DNA from: Tretioscincus oriximinensis
Lineage: Eukaryota > Chordata > Lepidosauria > Squamata > Gymnophthalmidae
DNA length: 64,000 nt
Reading direction: 5' to 3'
Assembly (NCBI GenBank): GCA_022410635.1
Contig: JAJVDF010000504.1
Location: 677,851-741,850, forward strand
Part shown: one piece after another, positions 10,978-20,744 of the stretch
How the letters are laid out: each line of letters opens with the position of its first letter
Numbering within the stretch: position 1 is the stretch's first letter
The notes under the pieces: model-generated
The model's database searches: none
What the model was told of the DNA's origin: nothing
What the model saw: the letters and a program-made list of their open reading frames with translations, nothing else
Program-made: the position numbers and the translations under genes

Positions 10978-11482
10978 CTAAGAACATAAGAAGAACCCTA
11001 CTGGATTGGGCCAGAGACCACCTAGTCCAGCCTTCTGTCCCACACAAAGGCCCACCAGATGCCCCTGGGTAGCCTGAACAGAGGAAAGCAAAATATGTCC
11101 CAGTTCATGGAGACAACATCCAGACATCCATCCTAGTATCCATTTATACCCTTGGNGTNCATGAACCTGTCTAGTTCTGTCTTGAAACTATCCAAGCTGT
11201 TAGCTACCACCAACTCTTCAGGAAGTCAATTCCTGAGGCCGATGACCCTCTGGGTGAAAAATATTTTGCTTTGTCTGTTCTCACTTTTCTGCCCATCAGT
11301 TTCAAGGAGGGGCCCCTGGTCCTAGTGTTGTGGGAGAGAGAAAACATTTTCCTCTATTCACCCTGTCTATCCCATGAATGATTTTGTACTCTTCAATCAG
11401 ATCCCCTCTCAAACGTTGCCTTTCCAGGCTGAAGAGACCCAGACGCTGCAGCCTGACTTCGTAAGGACGGAGAGCTTTGTCG
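10978..11482 (-). mobile_element. CR1-B LINE, C-terminal ORF2 and 3' UTR
   Basis: The minus frame reads ALRPYEVRLQRLGLFSLERQ and RLRGDLIEEYKIIHGID, the standard CR1-B C-terminal segment. The 3' UTR extends to AAGAACATAAGAAGAACCCT at the left. Frameshifts occur downstream of the NRGK codons. Confidence 0.87.
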
Positions 11483-11484
11483 CA

Positions 11485-11675
11485 TGTCAACATCCCCTAC
11501 CTGAAGATCTGCAGAGGGGGTCCTCTTGCTTGTACCACCACTCTCTGTACCAAAGAGAGTGGGAACCCCCTTATTATGGAACAGACTCTCCCTTGAGATG
11601 TGACGGTTACCAATGTATACATTTAGAAAACTCTTGAAGTTAAAGAAACCTCTTCAACTTGATATTTGGTTGAAA
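11485..11675 (+). mobile_element. L2 LINE 3' fragment
   Basis: Matches the L2 copy around 55380-55560: AGATCTGCAGAGGGGGTCC, GGGAACCCCCTTATTATGG, TCTCCCTTGAGATGTG, CTCTTGAAGTTAAAGAAACC. No 3' tail survives. Confidence 0.7.
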
Positions 11676-11683
11676 AAANGCAG

Positions 11684-12114
11684 CTTTCCTAGGCTGATCA
11701 GATGCCCCCTTTATTGGGGGAAAAACCGGTTTTGGGGTGTCTAACCCGCTCTCTTGGGGGGACACGCCATTTCCCCGGTTTTTGCTGTGGAAAAAAATAA
11801 ATAAAAATTTAAAAGAAATTGAAGGAAATTCACTGCAGCACCACTAGGGGGCTCTGGCATCTGTGACCAGCTCCTGAAGCCCCCCTCCCCTCAGTAAAAA
11901 ATAAAAATTCTCACACATTTCAAAACTTTCTAGCACACTTCAAAAAATATTTATTTGTGTTGTTCTGAAGGCACCTTCCCCTCTGTAAAAAAATTAAAAA
12001 ATTCTGATGGACTCCAAAAATTCTGAGTTTAAAAATTCTTGCACGCTTAAAAAAATTCTCACATGCTTTACCGATTTCTCGGGTGGGAATTTCGGAAGGG
12101 AATGCATGTTGGTG
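11684..12114. repeat. hAT-like MITE segment followed by AT-rich repeats
   Basis: 11684-11810 repeats the CTAGGCTGATCAGATG ... ACCGGTTTTGGGGTGTC module seen at 455. After it come AAAAATTCT-type direct repeats (TCTCACACATTTCAAAA, TTAAAAAATTCTGATGG and similar) to about 12065. Boundaries are unclear. Confidence 0.4.
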
Positions 12115-12205
12115 GGTAATGTGCGCCACCCTATGCTAGGCCGTTCTGAGACCTTTGGGTATAGGGCGGTATATAAATACAAATAAATAAACAAACAAAT
12201 AAATT
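12115..12205 (+). mobile_element. SINE-A 3' fragment
   Basis: ATGTGCGCCACCCTATGCTA, GACCTTTGGGTATAGGGCGG, then AAATAAATAAACAAACAAAT. Only the tail portion is present. Confidence 0.75.
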
Positions 12206-12314
12206 GCATATTTACAAATATGCAAATTAGCATGGATATTAATTACCCTGGTTTGTGTCTCAGAGAATCTGGTCAGTCTAAGCTTTCCCTTCCCTATTTT
12301 CTGCCACTGTGGTT

Positions 12315-12815
12315 TTAGTGGTAATGTGATTGAAGTGTACAAAATCATGCATGGGATCGACAGGGTGAATAGAGAAAAAATGTTTTCTCTCTCACACAAC
12401 ACAAGGACCAGAGGGAACCTCCTTGACACTGTTGGGCAGAAAAGTGAAAACAGACAAAGGAAAGTATTTTTTCACCCAGAGGGTCATCNGCCTGTGGAAT
12501 TTACTTCCTGAAGAGGTGTTGGTAGCTCGCAGCTTGGATAGCTTCAGGACAGGACTAGACGGGTTTATGNACACCAAGGGTATCAATGGATACTAGGATG
12601 GATGTCTGGATGTTGCCTCGTGGATGGAGCAACAGGCAGGACTCCTGAGAAACCATTTGCAGGGAGTCATGAACAGGTGCATATATTGCTTTCCTCTGTT
12701 CAGACTGCCCAGGNGCATCTGGTGGGCCTCTGTGTGACACAGAATGCTGGACTTGATGGGCTGTGGCCTGATCCAGTATGGCTCCTCTGATGTTCTTATG
12801 TTCTTATGTTCTAGT
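12315..12815 (+). mobile_element. CR1-B LINE, C-terminal ORF2 and 3' end
   Basis: The sense frame begins IEVYKIMHGIDRVNREKMFS. It continues through the RTDKGKYFFTQRV-like region and the 3' UTR to TATGGCTCCTCTGATGTTCT plus two TTATGTTC octamers. It is 5'-truncated. Confidence 0.87.
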
Positions 12816-13272
12816 TCTACTTTGATTGTGAAAAGCCCCGAGATCTTTGGGTATAAGAATGGTATAGAAATGCAAATCCCTCAGTCGGTCTATGGGACAT
12901 CTAATGTAATGAAGCAGTTAGCAGATGTTCTACCTCACTTTCGTTTTTAACTTTTTCTCTGACCTGACTTTTTAATCTTCTTTAAACAAACATCATCCTC
13001 CGCCTACCCACAGGGTCTCTTTCATTCTTCCTTCCCTATCACTCTGACGGTCCCGCATTCCCATTATTCTATGCTGGAGAGTGTTTCGTTCAATCTGACT
13101 TCCAATGTGCCAATGTCATCCCTGAGGCCTTCTGTTAAGATCCAGGATAATAGCTCAGATCCGCAATTGCTTCCTGAAGGCCATTCAAATCAACGGCTTG
13201 GTTTAATTGCCCATATGGGGGAAGACCCTCCAAAGAGTCATTCGTATTGCTTTCTCGACCTTGACATGGCTC
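12816..13272. other. Unassigned sequence
   Basis: A short SINE/LINE-tail-like piece (CCCCGAGATCTTTGGGTATA) lies at about 12835-12880. The rest is not recognised. Confidence 0.45.
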
Positions 13273-14048
13273 AGAACAAACACATAGTATTAAATTGTTT
13301 GAATACTGGAACCAGGAAATGCCCAACATGAGAAACAGATGGTCAGAATGGTTATCAAGATATCAAAGATACAAAGATATTAGAATACGAGAAACCGAGT
13401 TAAAAAAATTTACAAAATGGTACAGGACACCTACCCAGATAGCCCATATGGCCAGGACATCCCCACTATGCTGGCATGGATGTGATGCACATGTGGGCAA
13501 TGTGCCCGGCTGTCAGACAATTCCGCCAACTTATAAGAACCCAGGTTCACAATATAACAAATATTAATCTCCCTGACACGGACGAATGCTGGTTATTTGG
13601 GGTATTAGACCCTCTAACTTCAAGGGTAGAAGAAAAATTGTTTATACAAAAATGCCATCTTGGCGGGGCATTTAGCATTAGCTAGAGGGTGGAAGGATCA
13701 GAGGAAATGGAAACTCGAATTATGGTGGGAGTATATAATTGAATTTTTATTATTTGATGTCTTACGCGAATATAGACTGCAAGGTTTAGGGCTTCCAATA
13801 TCTCTACAATGGACCACAAAATGGAGTAATCTCATCGCCTTTGCGAATTCCAGAGACTCATATACTCTACTCAAAGAAACTCTCCTGATGATACAGGAAC
13901 AAAGACTGATAGCCTGATATCCCATTCCAGTTGTGGGAGGGGGGAGGCTTTGGGAGGGGGGTGGGAAGGGGCTTTTGATTTAAATGTATGTAATTTGTTT
14001 TGAAAAATTCAAATAAATAATAACTTAAAAAAAAAAAGAACAAACACA
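13273..14048 (+). pseudogene. L1-type LINE, 3' end of ORF2 with poly(A) tail and target-site duplication
   Basis: The element body is 13285-14036, flanked by a perfect 12-bp duplication AGAACAAACACA (13273-13284 and 14037-14048). The codons read KWYRTPTQIAHMARTSPLCW, the L1 ORF2 C-terminal cysteine region. Continuation needs two frame changes (about 13476 and 13660), giving MHMWAMCPAVRQF and WKLELWWEYIIEFLLFD blocks. A stop at 13915 is followed by a short G-rich 3' UTR and an A-rich tail. Severe 5' truncation plus the intact duplication indicates insertion by target-primed reverse transcription. Confidence 0.88.
13935..13971 (+). other. G-quadruplex-capable tract in the L1 3' UTR
   Basis: Several runs of three or more G separated by 1-7 bases (GGGAGGGGGGAGG, then GGGAGGGGGGTGGGAAGGGG). 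L1 3' UTRs in other vertebrates are known to carry such a tract; here it sits between the stop codon and the A-rich tail. Confidence 0.65.
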
Positions 14049-14115
14049 CTGGGCACGTCCTTGAGCTATTCTTCGTCCTTCAGGTGCTTCCATGTAAAGT
14101 GATTTCATACAGAAG

Positions 14116-14434
14116 GAAGAGTAATTGACTGCAAGTAGATACATGGGAACCACCAGATCCTGGTGGGGAAGATAGAATGTCAGCCTTCAGGCAAAATACC
14201 CTTGTAAGCCACTTTGAGTCCCTTTGAAAGGTGAGAAAAGTGGGATATAAGAACCTAGTTCTTCTTCTTCTTCTTCTTCTTCTTCTTCGTCTTCGTCTTC
14301 GTCTTCGTCGTCTTCATCTTCGTCTTCGTCTTCGTCTTCTTCTTCGTCTTCTTCTTTGTCTTCTTCTTCTTTGTCTTCTTCTTCTTTGTCTTCTTCTTCT
14401 TCTTCTTCTTCTTCTTCTTCTTCTTCTTCTTCTT

Positions 14435-14464
<30 letters not shown>
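14116..14464 (+). mobile_element. SINE-2, 5'-truncated, with long CTT tail
   Basis: Body from GACTGCAAGTAGATACATGG to GTGGGATATAAGAACCTAGT at 14260. Then 200 bases of CTT/CGTCTT/TTTGTC units to 14464. Poly-Arg, poly-Lys and poly-Leu frames here are repeat artefacts. The head is missing. Confidence 0.88.
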
Positions 14465-14465
<1 letters not shown>

Positions 14466-14596
14466 ATAGGGAACAACAAGAAGACCACCCGAACCCTGAG
14501 CACAACTGGTCCACAAGGAAACGAAATATTGAAATGAAACTGCCTCCAGGTTGGAGTGACAGGCAGGATTCCTATGAATGATAGTCAGAAGACCCG

Positions 14597-14765
14597 TCCC
14601 CAATAACCCTTCTTCTTGGCTATATCTCAGAATAGGAATGTGCCATCTACATGCTACTGTAGGCTATGGCGGGGCCTGCCACAGCCTACACTGGCATGTG
14701 GATGACCAAGCTCTGTACCGAGATATAACCCAGAATAAGGCTGTATCAGCCTTGTACCTCAATGG
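14597..14765. mobile_element. Palindromic MITE (fold-back)
   Basis: The left half CTTCTTGGCTATATCTCAG ... CATGCTACTGTAGGCTATGG is the imperfect reverse complement of the right half, CCACAGCCTACACTGGCATG ... CCGAGATATAACCCAGAATA. The two halves meet at a GCGGGGCCT centre, so the element is nearly self-complementary throughout. Confidence 0.65.
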
Positions 14766-15370
14766 CCAGTGATATCAACACTGGAGGAGCCCCAAGTCTC
14801 CTATCATTTCCATACATCGTTCCCACATTTCCTCCAAGACTCCAGAAGATAAATGGCTTGGAAGTATCCTGTTCGCTTTAAACTGTGAAATATTGGGAAA
14901 TAATTTACCCCCTGCCCTTTGATCAAAAGGCTTAGAAAATAGAAAGCATTTACATATGCAAAACTCAATCAAACGCCTTCCCTCGAGTTAATGTGCATAG
15001 ACTTGCCTCAAGCCCTATGTATGAGAGGCCCCCGTGTCTCCTGTGCCCGCCTCACTCACGGAAATTATATTGTACGTTGTGAAGGAACGTGAAATTATTT
15101 TTCTTTCTCCCCCTGTTTCCCTTTCTCTTTTAGATGCCTTTTGTGTGAAGCCATTTCTGGGTCAGCGGAGTCATGGAACCCATTATTACCTGTCATTACT
15201 GCATAAGGTAGGCTGAAAGGACGTTTCGCAGGTAATTGCTAATAAGGGCATGTATAATTTGTTCCACAAGTTGTTTGATGAATGATATGCTGTCTTTTCT
15301 TGTAGGGTCTTTAGCCATGGGAAAAGGTTGCAAAAATGGGCCTTTTGTAAACCTCGTAATAATGGCTTTT
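14766..15370. other. Unassigned sequence
   Basis: No gene or known repeat recognised. Confidence 0.5.
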
Positions 15371-15565
15371 CGTGTGCCATTTATTGATTGATTGGTTNAT
15401 TGGTTCATTGATTGACTGATTGATTGATTGGTTCGTTGATTCATTTATTCGTTTATACATTTATTTGTTTATTTGTTTATTCATTTATTTGTTTNTTTGT
15501 TTATTCATTTATTTGTTTATTCATTTATTTGTTTATTCATTTATTCATTTATTTATTTATCCATC
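15371..15565. repeat. (ATTG)n / (TTTATTCA)n tetra- and octanucleotide repeat
   Basis: ATTGATTG units to about 15430, then TTTATTCATTTATTTG units to about 15555 with interruptions. Confidence 0.95.
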
Positions 15566-15587
15566 CATCTATAATACACTTTGGCCC

Positions 15588-15737
15588 TCTCTCCACTGAG
15601 CCTTACTCTGGGTTATATCTCAGTAAATAGTTTGGTCATCCACATGCCATTTGGGGCTTGTCATAGCCTACACTAACATGTAGATGGCAGACTCCTATTC
15701 TGAGGTATAGCCAAGAAGAAGGCTCAGTGGAGACAGG
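15588..15737. mobile_element. Palindromic MITE, best terminal repeats
   Basis: The left terminus TCTCCACTGAGCCTTACTC is matched in inverted orientation by GAAGGCTCAGTGGAGA at the right end. Both are followed internally by GGTTATATCTCAG-type and GCCATCTACATG-type blocks. It is the same family as 14597-14765 and 4218-4380. A clear target duplication was not found. Confidence 0.68.
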
Positions 15738-15886
15738 ATCTTTATGTATTTTTTGCTGCAAAGCAAAGCCCCTGAGCACATGCTCAGAAGTTGAAGGACT
15801 CAGTGGTAGTGCTGGTGACTCAGAGGGAGGAACTAGCAAACGAGCTCAGTTACATCCTCTTTCCAGCCCAAGAAAGAGGGTGAGCC

Positions 15887-16142
15887 AATCTGGTGCAGTG
15901 GTTAAAGTGTGGGACTCTTATCTGGTAGTCTCCCACTTTGATTCCCCACTCCTCCAAGAAAGCCAGCTGGGTGACCTTGGGCCAGTCACAATTCTTTGAA
16001 CTCTCTCAGCCCCACCTACTCCACAGGGTGTCTGTTGTGGAGAAAGCAACAAAAGCTATGTGCGCCACCCTATGGTTGGCCGCCTTGAGACCTTTGGGTA
16101 TAGGGCGGGATACAAGTACAAATAAAAAATAATAAATAAAAT
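15887..16142 (+). mobile_element. SINE-A, full length
   Basis: Head with A-box-like GGTGCAGTGGTTAAAGTG and a degenerate B box (CTTTGATTCCCC). Body GTGACCTTGGGCCAGTCACA and CCACAGGGTGTCTGTTGTGG. The 3' end is GGTATAGGGCGGGATACAAG plus AAATAA repeats. Its features match Sauria-type SINEs, so it supports a squamate origin. Confidence 0.9.
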
Positions 16143-16502
16143 CGCAAGGAAAGAGAGTTTGGGGATACACCACAACTAAAAGTTAATTCTATTTAGATTT
16201 TCTGTACATTTTTAAAATAGTAACCAAAAGAAAAAGAAAAAAAATGAGTGCTCTGCTGTAGAAAAAGAAGAATTCTGAATTCCAGGGAGTAATTTCCATA
16301 TCCCTATTACATGCTGGGAAGAAGCTAAAACTCACCGCGAGGCAAAAGTACACGGGGTTTGGTCCACGANGGAACCAGACAGATTCTCCAGCCTTCCAAA
16401 TTTTTANACCTATAAAGTGAAAATCTCTAAAGTGAAAATCTGATAAGAAAAGCTCATCGTCTTCCTTTCAGCAACATGGAAGAAAAGAGAGACCCCCTGG
16501 TC
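16143..16502. other. Unassigned sequence
   Basis: A small tandem duplication (AAAGTGAAAATCT twice near 16417-16445). Nothing else recognised. Confidence 0.5.
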
Positions 16503-16806
16503 ATAAGAACATAAGAAGAGCCACACTGGATCAGGCTACANCCCACCTAGTCCAGCCTTCTGTCCCACACAGAGGCCCACCAGATGCACCTGGGCAGCCT
16601 GAACACAGGAAAGTAAAATCTGCCCCTGCTCATGATTCCTTGCAAATGGTNTCAGGAGTCCTGCCATTGGCTCCATCCCGGAGGCAGCATCCACACATCC
16701 ATCCTAGGACCCATTTGTACCCCTGGTGTCCATAAACCTGTCTAGTCCTGTCTTGAAGTTATCCAAGCTGTTAGCTACCACCACCTCTTAAGGAAGTCAA
16801 TTCCAC
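16503..16806 (-). mobile_element. CR1-B LINE 3' end
   Basis: Antisense from CATAAGAACATAAGAAGAGC through the 3' UTR to ACCACCTCTTAAGGAAGTCA. It ends abruptly where plus-strand CR1 ORF1 sequence begins, making a head-to-head junction. Confidence 0.87.
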
Positions 16807-17870
16807 AGTCTTCTGCATTGAATGTAGTATGTCTACAGTCCTGCCAGCAGAGAAGACAAACTTCACCCACCACAAATAGAGAGTGTCCACTGTGAAAATC
16901 ATTAGTGATGAAGGGGATTTCCTTGACCAAAGAGAAGAGCCCCTTCAGATTCATGAAGAGAAAGAAAATCCTAGTACAAATGTAGAAGCAGCAGAATGGA
17001 AACAGACTCAGAGAAGGAGGAGGAGCTATACAGCTTAAGAACCAATACCAGGTTCTCATGCAAGAGAACAGTGAAGAGGAGCAGAATTATACATCTAGAT
17101 CACCCATGAGGANCAGTCCAGTTAGCGCTCAGAAACCTCTTGAATTGAGGAAACGAACTGCCCCAGAGAAGAAGAAGAAAAGGAGAGTGGTGGTTGTGGG
17201 GGATTCCCTATTGAGAGGAACAGAAGTGGCTGTGTGCAGACCTGACCTAACTTCACGAGAGGTTTGCTGTCTTCCAGGAGCANGGATCAAANANGTGTCT
17301 GAGAGGCTGCCAAGACTTTTTCATCCTACAGATGACGACCCATTTCTATTGATACATATAGGGACAAATGACACTGCAACACAGGATTTTGAAACTGTCT
17401 GTAGAGATTTTGAGGATCTCGGCAGGAAAGTGAAGGAACTGGGAGCACAGGTAGTCTTCTCATCTATCCTCCCAGAACAAGATTTTGAAGGTAAACAACT
17501 GGCTACGACGGTGGTGCTACAAACAATTTGGATTTCTAGGCCCCGGAATGAGCTACTTATATGATGGACTCTTGGCAAGGGATGGGCTGCACCTTACAAG
17601 AATGGGAAAGAATCTTTTTGGAAGGCGCCTGGCATCACTCATCAGGAGAGCTTTAAAGCAGAAGGGGAAGGGAAGTAAAAGGGCAATGAATGCAGAGGAC
17701 AATCTTACTGGCCAAATAAAAAGAAAAGAACAAAGGCAAAACATTTGGGAGAGACGCAGAGAAGACAGGCTAAATCACAAACTAAAATGCTTCTACACCA
17801 ATGCACATAGCATGGGAAACAAACAAGAAGAATTGGAGATGTTAATACAGAAGATATAGATGAACTCTTC
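16802..17870 (+). pseudogene. CR1-type LINE ORF1 (SGNH/GDSL esterase) and start of ORF2, broken
   Basis: Three frame segments make up the remnant. 16802-17035 reads CIECSMSTVLPAEKTNF and is interrupted by stops. 17058-17500 reads RVVVVGDSLLRGTEV (block I, nucleophile Ser in GDS), then HIGTNDTA. 17485-17700 continues after a frameshift with NWLRRWCYKQFGFLG and DGLHLTRMGKNLFG, whose Asp and His belong to the catalytic triad. CR1 ORF1 proteins are known to carry an esterase domain, sometimes after a Cys-rich finger, and the CxxC-like start fits that. Near 17787 the codons LKCFYTNAHSMGNKQEELEM match the beginning of the CR1 ORF2 endonuclease. Not functional. Confidence 0.88.
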
Positions 17871-17949
17871 CTACAGCAGATGACTATGGTCTCAAATAAC
17901 TACAAGAGCAAAAACAAGAACAGACCATGTGTCCGTATAACAAGAATCA

Positions 17950-18530
17950 ACCTCAAATAGGGCTGCCATATTTTGGCAGCCCAGAACCGGGACGGGGTGG
18001 TGTGGGGGTGCGTGCATATGGATGCTTGTAGTGAGACAGGCAGAACCTCTCTTCTGCCTGTCTCACCACAAGCATCTGCNCGCGCGTGTGCGTATCTGCT
18101 CCAATGCTGGAGGCGGGTTTCACGTGCCTGCTTGCAAAGCGCGCCAACTCGCCTCCAGCGGAGGAAAAACGCCTGGGTTTGTGGCAGGAGGACAGAGCTA
18201 CTCTCCTGTCACAAACCCAGGTGTTTTTCCTTTGCTGAAGGCGAGTTGGCACGCTTTGCAAGCAGGNNNGNGAAACCCNCCTCCAGCATTGGAGCAGCCA
18301 AGGCACGCACNGAGGTTCCTTCCAGGACCCCGGAAAGCGTTGCTCGGGCTCAGCCGTCAGCTCTGACGGCTGCTTTGCCTTTAAAATGCTGGATTTNACA
18401 TTCCCTGANGCAGCANNGGGGAATGTAAAAAGCCGGGATTTTGCCTTAAAACCCAGAGGGGACTATATTTTAGTCCCCCAAACCGGGATTGTCCCTCTTT
18501 CCCGGGACGTATGGCAACCCTTACCTNAAA
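17950..18530. mobile_element. Fold-back hAT-like non-autonomous element with 8-bp target duplication
   Basis: The element is 17958-18522. Left end TAGGGCTGCCATA; right end in inverted orientation AAGGGTTGCCATA. The flanks ACCTCAAA (17950-17957) and ACCTNAAA (18523-18530) form an 8-bp duplication, the length typical of hAT insertions. Inside are nested hairpins: 18021-18045 with 18052-18076, 18096-18190 with 18203-18297, and 18351-18360 with 18363-18372. No transposase is present. A short relative lies at 22200. Confidence 0.8.
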
Positions 18531-18987
18531 GAGTAAATAGAAGAGTCTAAAGTAGACAAAAATATCCATGTAATACATGAACAAAGAATAATACGATTGC
18601 ACCAGTGCCCGTTTATGGGCATACAAAGAGGCAGGCAAGATAATGAAGCAACACCCAGAGTGATGAGTAGCTGAGGTCAGATAAATAGAAAAACAGAGGA
18701 GTCCCCACGTTGTCAAGATATAGAGTCCATAAAGTAAAGTCTCTTGGTAAAGGAGTCTTCTCTAATCCTCTGAAGTTCAAAACTTGTAAGTCTCGTGCCG
18801 ACCTTGGATCAAAACATTAAGATAGTAGCTCCTCATGTAACTACACATCACATTAATTAATTAACCCAATGGTGTATATAAGTTATGTTGGAACAACCCC
18901 CACAGGGCTGTAAGAGACATTTTCAACATCTTGTTCTTTACCAATTTCCATAGCGGAACATTTATATCCTTGGCATATCGCCTTCTT
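18531..18987. other. Unassigned sequence
   Basis: Nothing recognised. It does not obviously continue the CR1 sequence to the left of the hAT-like insertion. Confidence 0.45.
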
Positions 18988-19262
18988 CCAGATATTTCAA
19001 GACAGGACTAGACAGGTTCATGGACACCAAGGGTATAAATGGATCCTAGCATGGATGGTCGGATGCTGCCTCTGAGATCGAGCAACAGGCAGGACTCCTG
19101 AAGTGCTATTTGCAGGGAGTCATGAACAGGAGCTTATTTTGCCTTCTTCTATTCAGGCTGCCCAGAGGTGCATCTGGTGGGCCTCTGTGTGGGACAGAAG
19201 GCTGGACTAGGTGGACTCCAGCCAAATCCACTATGGCTCTTCTGATGTTCTTATGGTTCAGA
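18988..19262 (+). mobile_element. CR1-B LINE 3' end
   Basis: TCAAGACAGGACTAGACAGG, the GGATGGTCGGATGCTGCCTC region, GGTGCATCTGGTGGGCCTCT, then CTATGGCTCTTCTGATGTTC. Confidence 0.85.
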
Positions 19263-19412
19263 TTTTGTATGTGCATACTAGTACATTAGTGCATAGGTAA
19301 GAAATTGCAGCTCTGACCTCATCAGGAGGACCTGGGAGGGAGGGTGTGTCACCTTTTTTACCTTCTCAANATGTCTGAAACTGATCTTGATGGTTTGCAC
19401 CGTGTCCATATC

Positions 19413-19841
19413 TTCCAGACAAGGCAACACCCCAAGAGCAGTTCTGGACATCGGCACCAAGTGANTACTACCTGCCTGACTTGGATGCCTGCCTGTGGCC
19501 ATGTGTAAGTGCTGGGCAGCAGACAGACCAGAAACTGCTTTGGCGCATGGCGCACAATGCCTGGGCACAGCCATAGGCAGGTGGCTGAGTCAGGCAGGTG
19601 CCAGTCGCTTGCTGATGACGTCCAGAACTGCTCTTGGTGTAGACCATGTCTGCAAACCTGGAAGGAAAGAAAAAGAGAGAGAAGGAAAGCAGGAAAGAAA
19701 AAGGAAGATAAAGGAAAGGGGGTGTGGCTTAGGAATGGGGCGTGGCTTGGGAAGGGGCATGGCCATGCNCCCCCAAGTCACCCTTGGAAGGGGGTGTGGC
19801 CACAGAATCGCTCTCTGCTCCAAAACGTTTGCCCACCACTG
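19413..19841. mobile_element. Inverted-repeat element ending in a hAT-like terminus
   Basis: The left arm 19428-19500 (CCCAAGAGCAGTTCTGGACA, ACCTGCCTGACTTGGATGCC) pairs with the right arm 19571-19642 (GTCCAGAACTGCTCTTGGTG) across a 70-base spacer. At 19832-19841 the sequence CCCACCACTG is the complement of a CAGTGGTGGG-type hAT end. I could not find the matching left terminus or an 8-bp duplication, so the outer boundaries are uncertain. Confidence 0.5.
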
Positions 19842-20744
19842 CATTTGTCTATTTTGTGCATGAGTATGACTCCGATATTTTGCGCTATTAGGTTGTTTCT
19901 TGTTAGAGGGAGGCGTGCGGTATCTCTGTAGTAATTTTCTGACCCTTGATATCATCCTTTCCATTATATATATTTTGTGCTTCTGCTATTCATACAAGTA
20001 GTTGTTTGGTTTTATGCAAACACTCATGAAATAGCTTCTTTGTTGCAAATTGTGGCACAACCCAACCGCTTTGACACATCTCTGAACATTTTAACAGGTG
20101 AATTTAAAAACCCAGCTAATCAGGTTGATGAATGTGACCATGTTTAGGAAGCTCTCTGCTCAAGATGGGTTGAAGACAGAATCACAACTAATGCACGTCA
20201 GCTGAACCAGGAAGCTGTTCAAATGGCTTCTTCCCTAGCTGGCTCTCAAGCTGNATGTCAAGACCAATTTTTGGGCCTCAGAGACAGCTGGCTCTGCTGT
20301 GAATGAGGCCCTTGATTCATCTTGCAGCAGGAATATTTAAAATATTTACAAGCCCTGTGTCTCCTTGGAAGGCGCACACCCTCTTCCCTCTCTGGGCATC
20401 CAAGCAGCCCCCTTACATCTTCTTATTATCAGTAAAAATACGCCATTCATGGATGTATAAACACAGACTAAATCACAACTACTTTCAGAATGGTATTGTG
20501 TACATTTTCATATCCTTACAGTATATATATACCTTTTTTGCTTTTACGACACATTTCCTATAACACTTAAATACATGCTTACATTGTATCTTTAGTATCT
20601 ACTTGTGATCCTACTGAAACAAGTAAAAAAATAGCACTGGTGTTACTTGCTCAAGGCCAGCAGAATCACAACATGCTAAAGATACAATTTGTGTGAATTT
20701 AGGTGTGAATGTGTGTTATCAAGGTGTCTTCAGGGTAAGGAAAG
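19842..20744. other. Unassigned AT-rich sequence
   Basis: No gene or recognised repeat. GGAAGG/GGGGTGTGG-type repeats just before 19800 do not extend here. Confidence 0.5.

Noticed and set aside
17058..17564. Host GDSL/SGNH hydrolase gene
   Set aside because: The same region continues into CR1 ORF2 endonuclease codons and carries frameshifts, so it is LINE ORF1.
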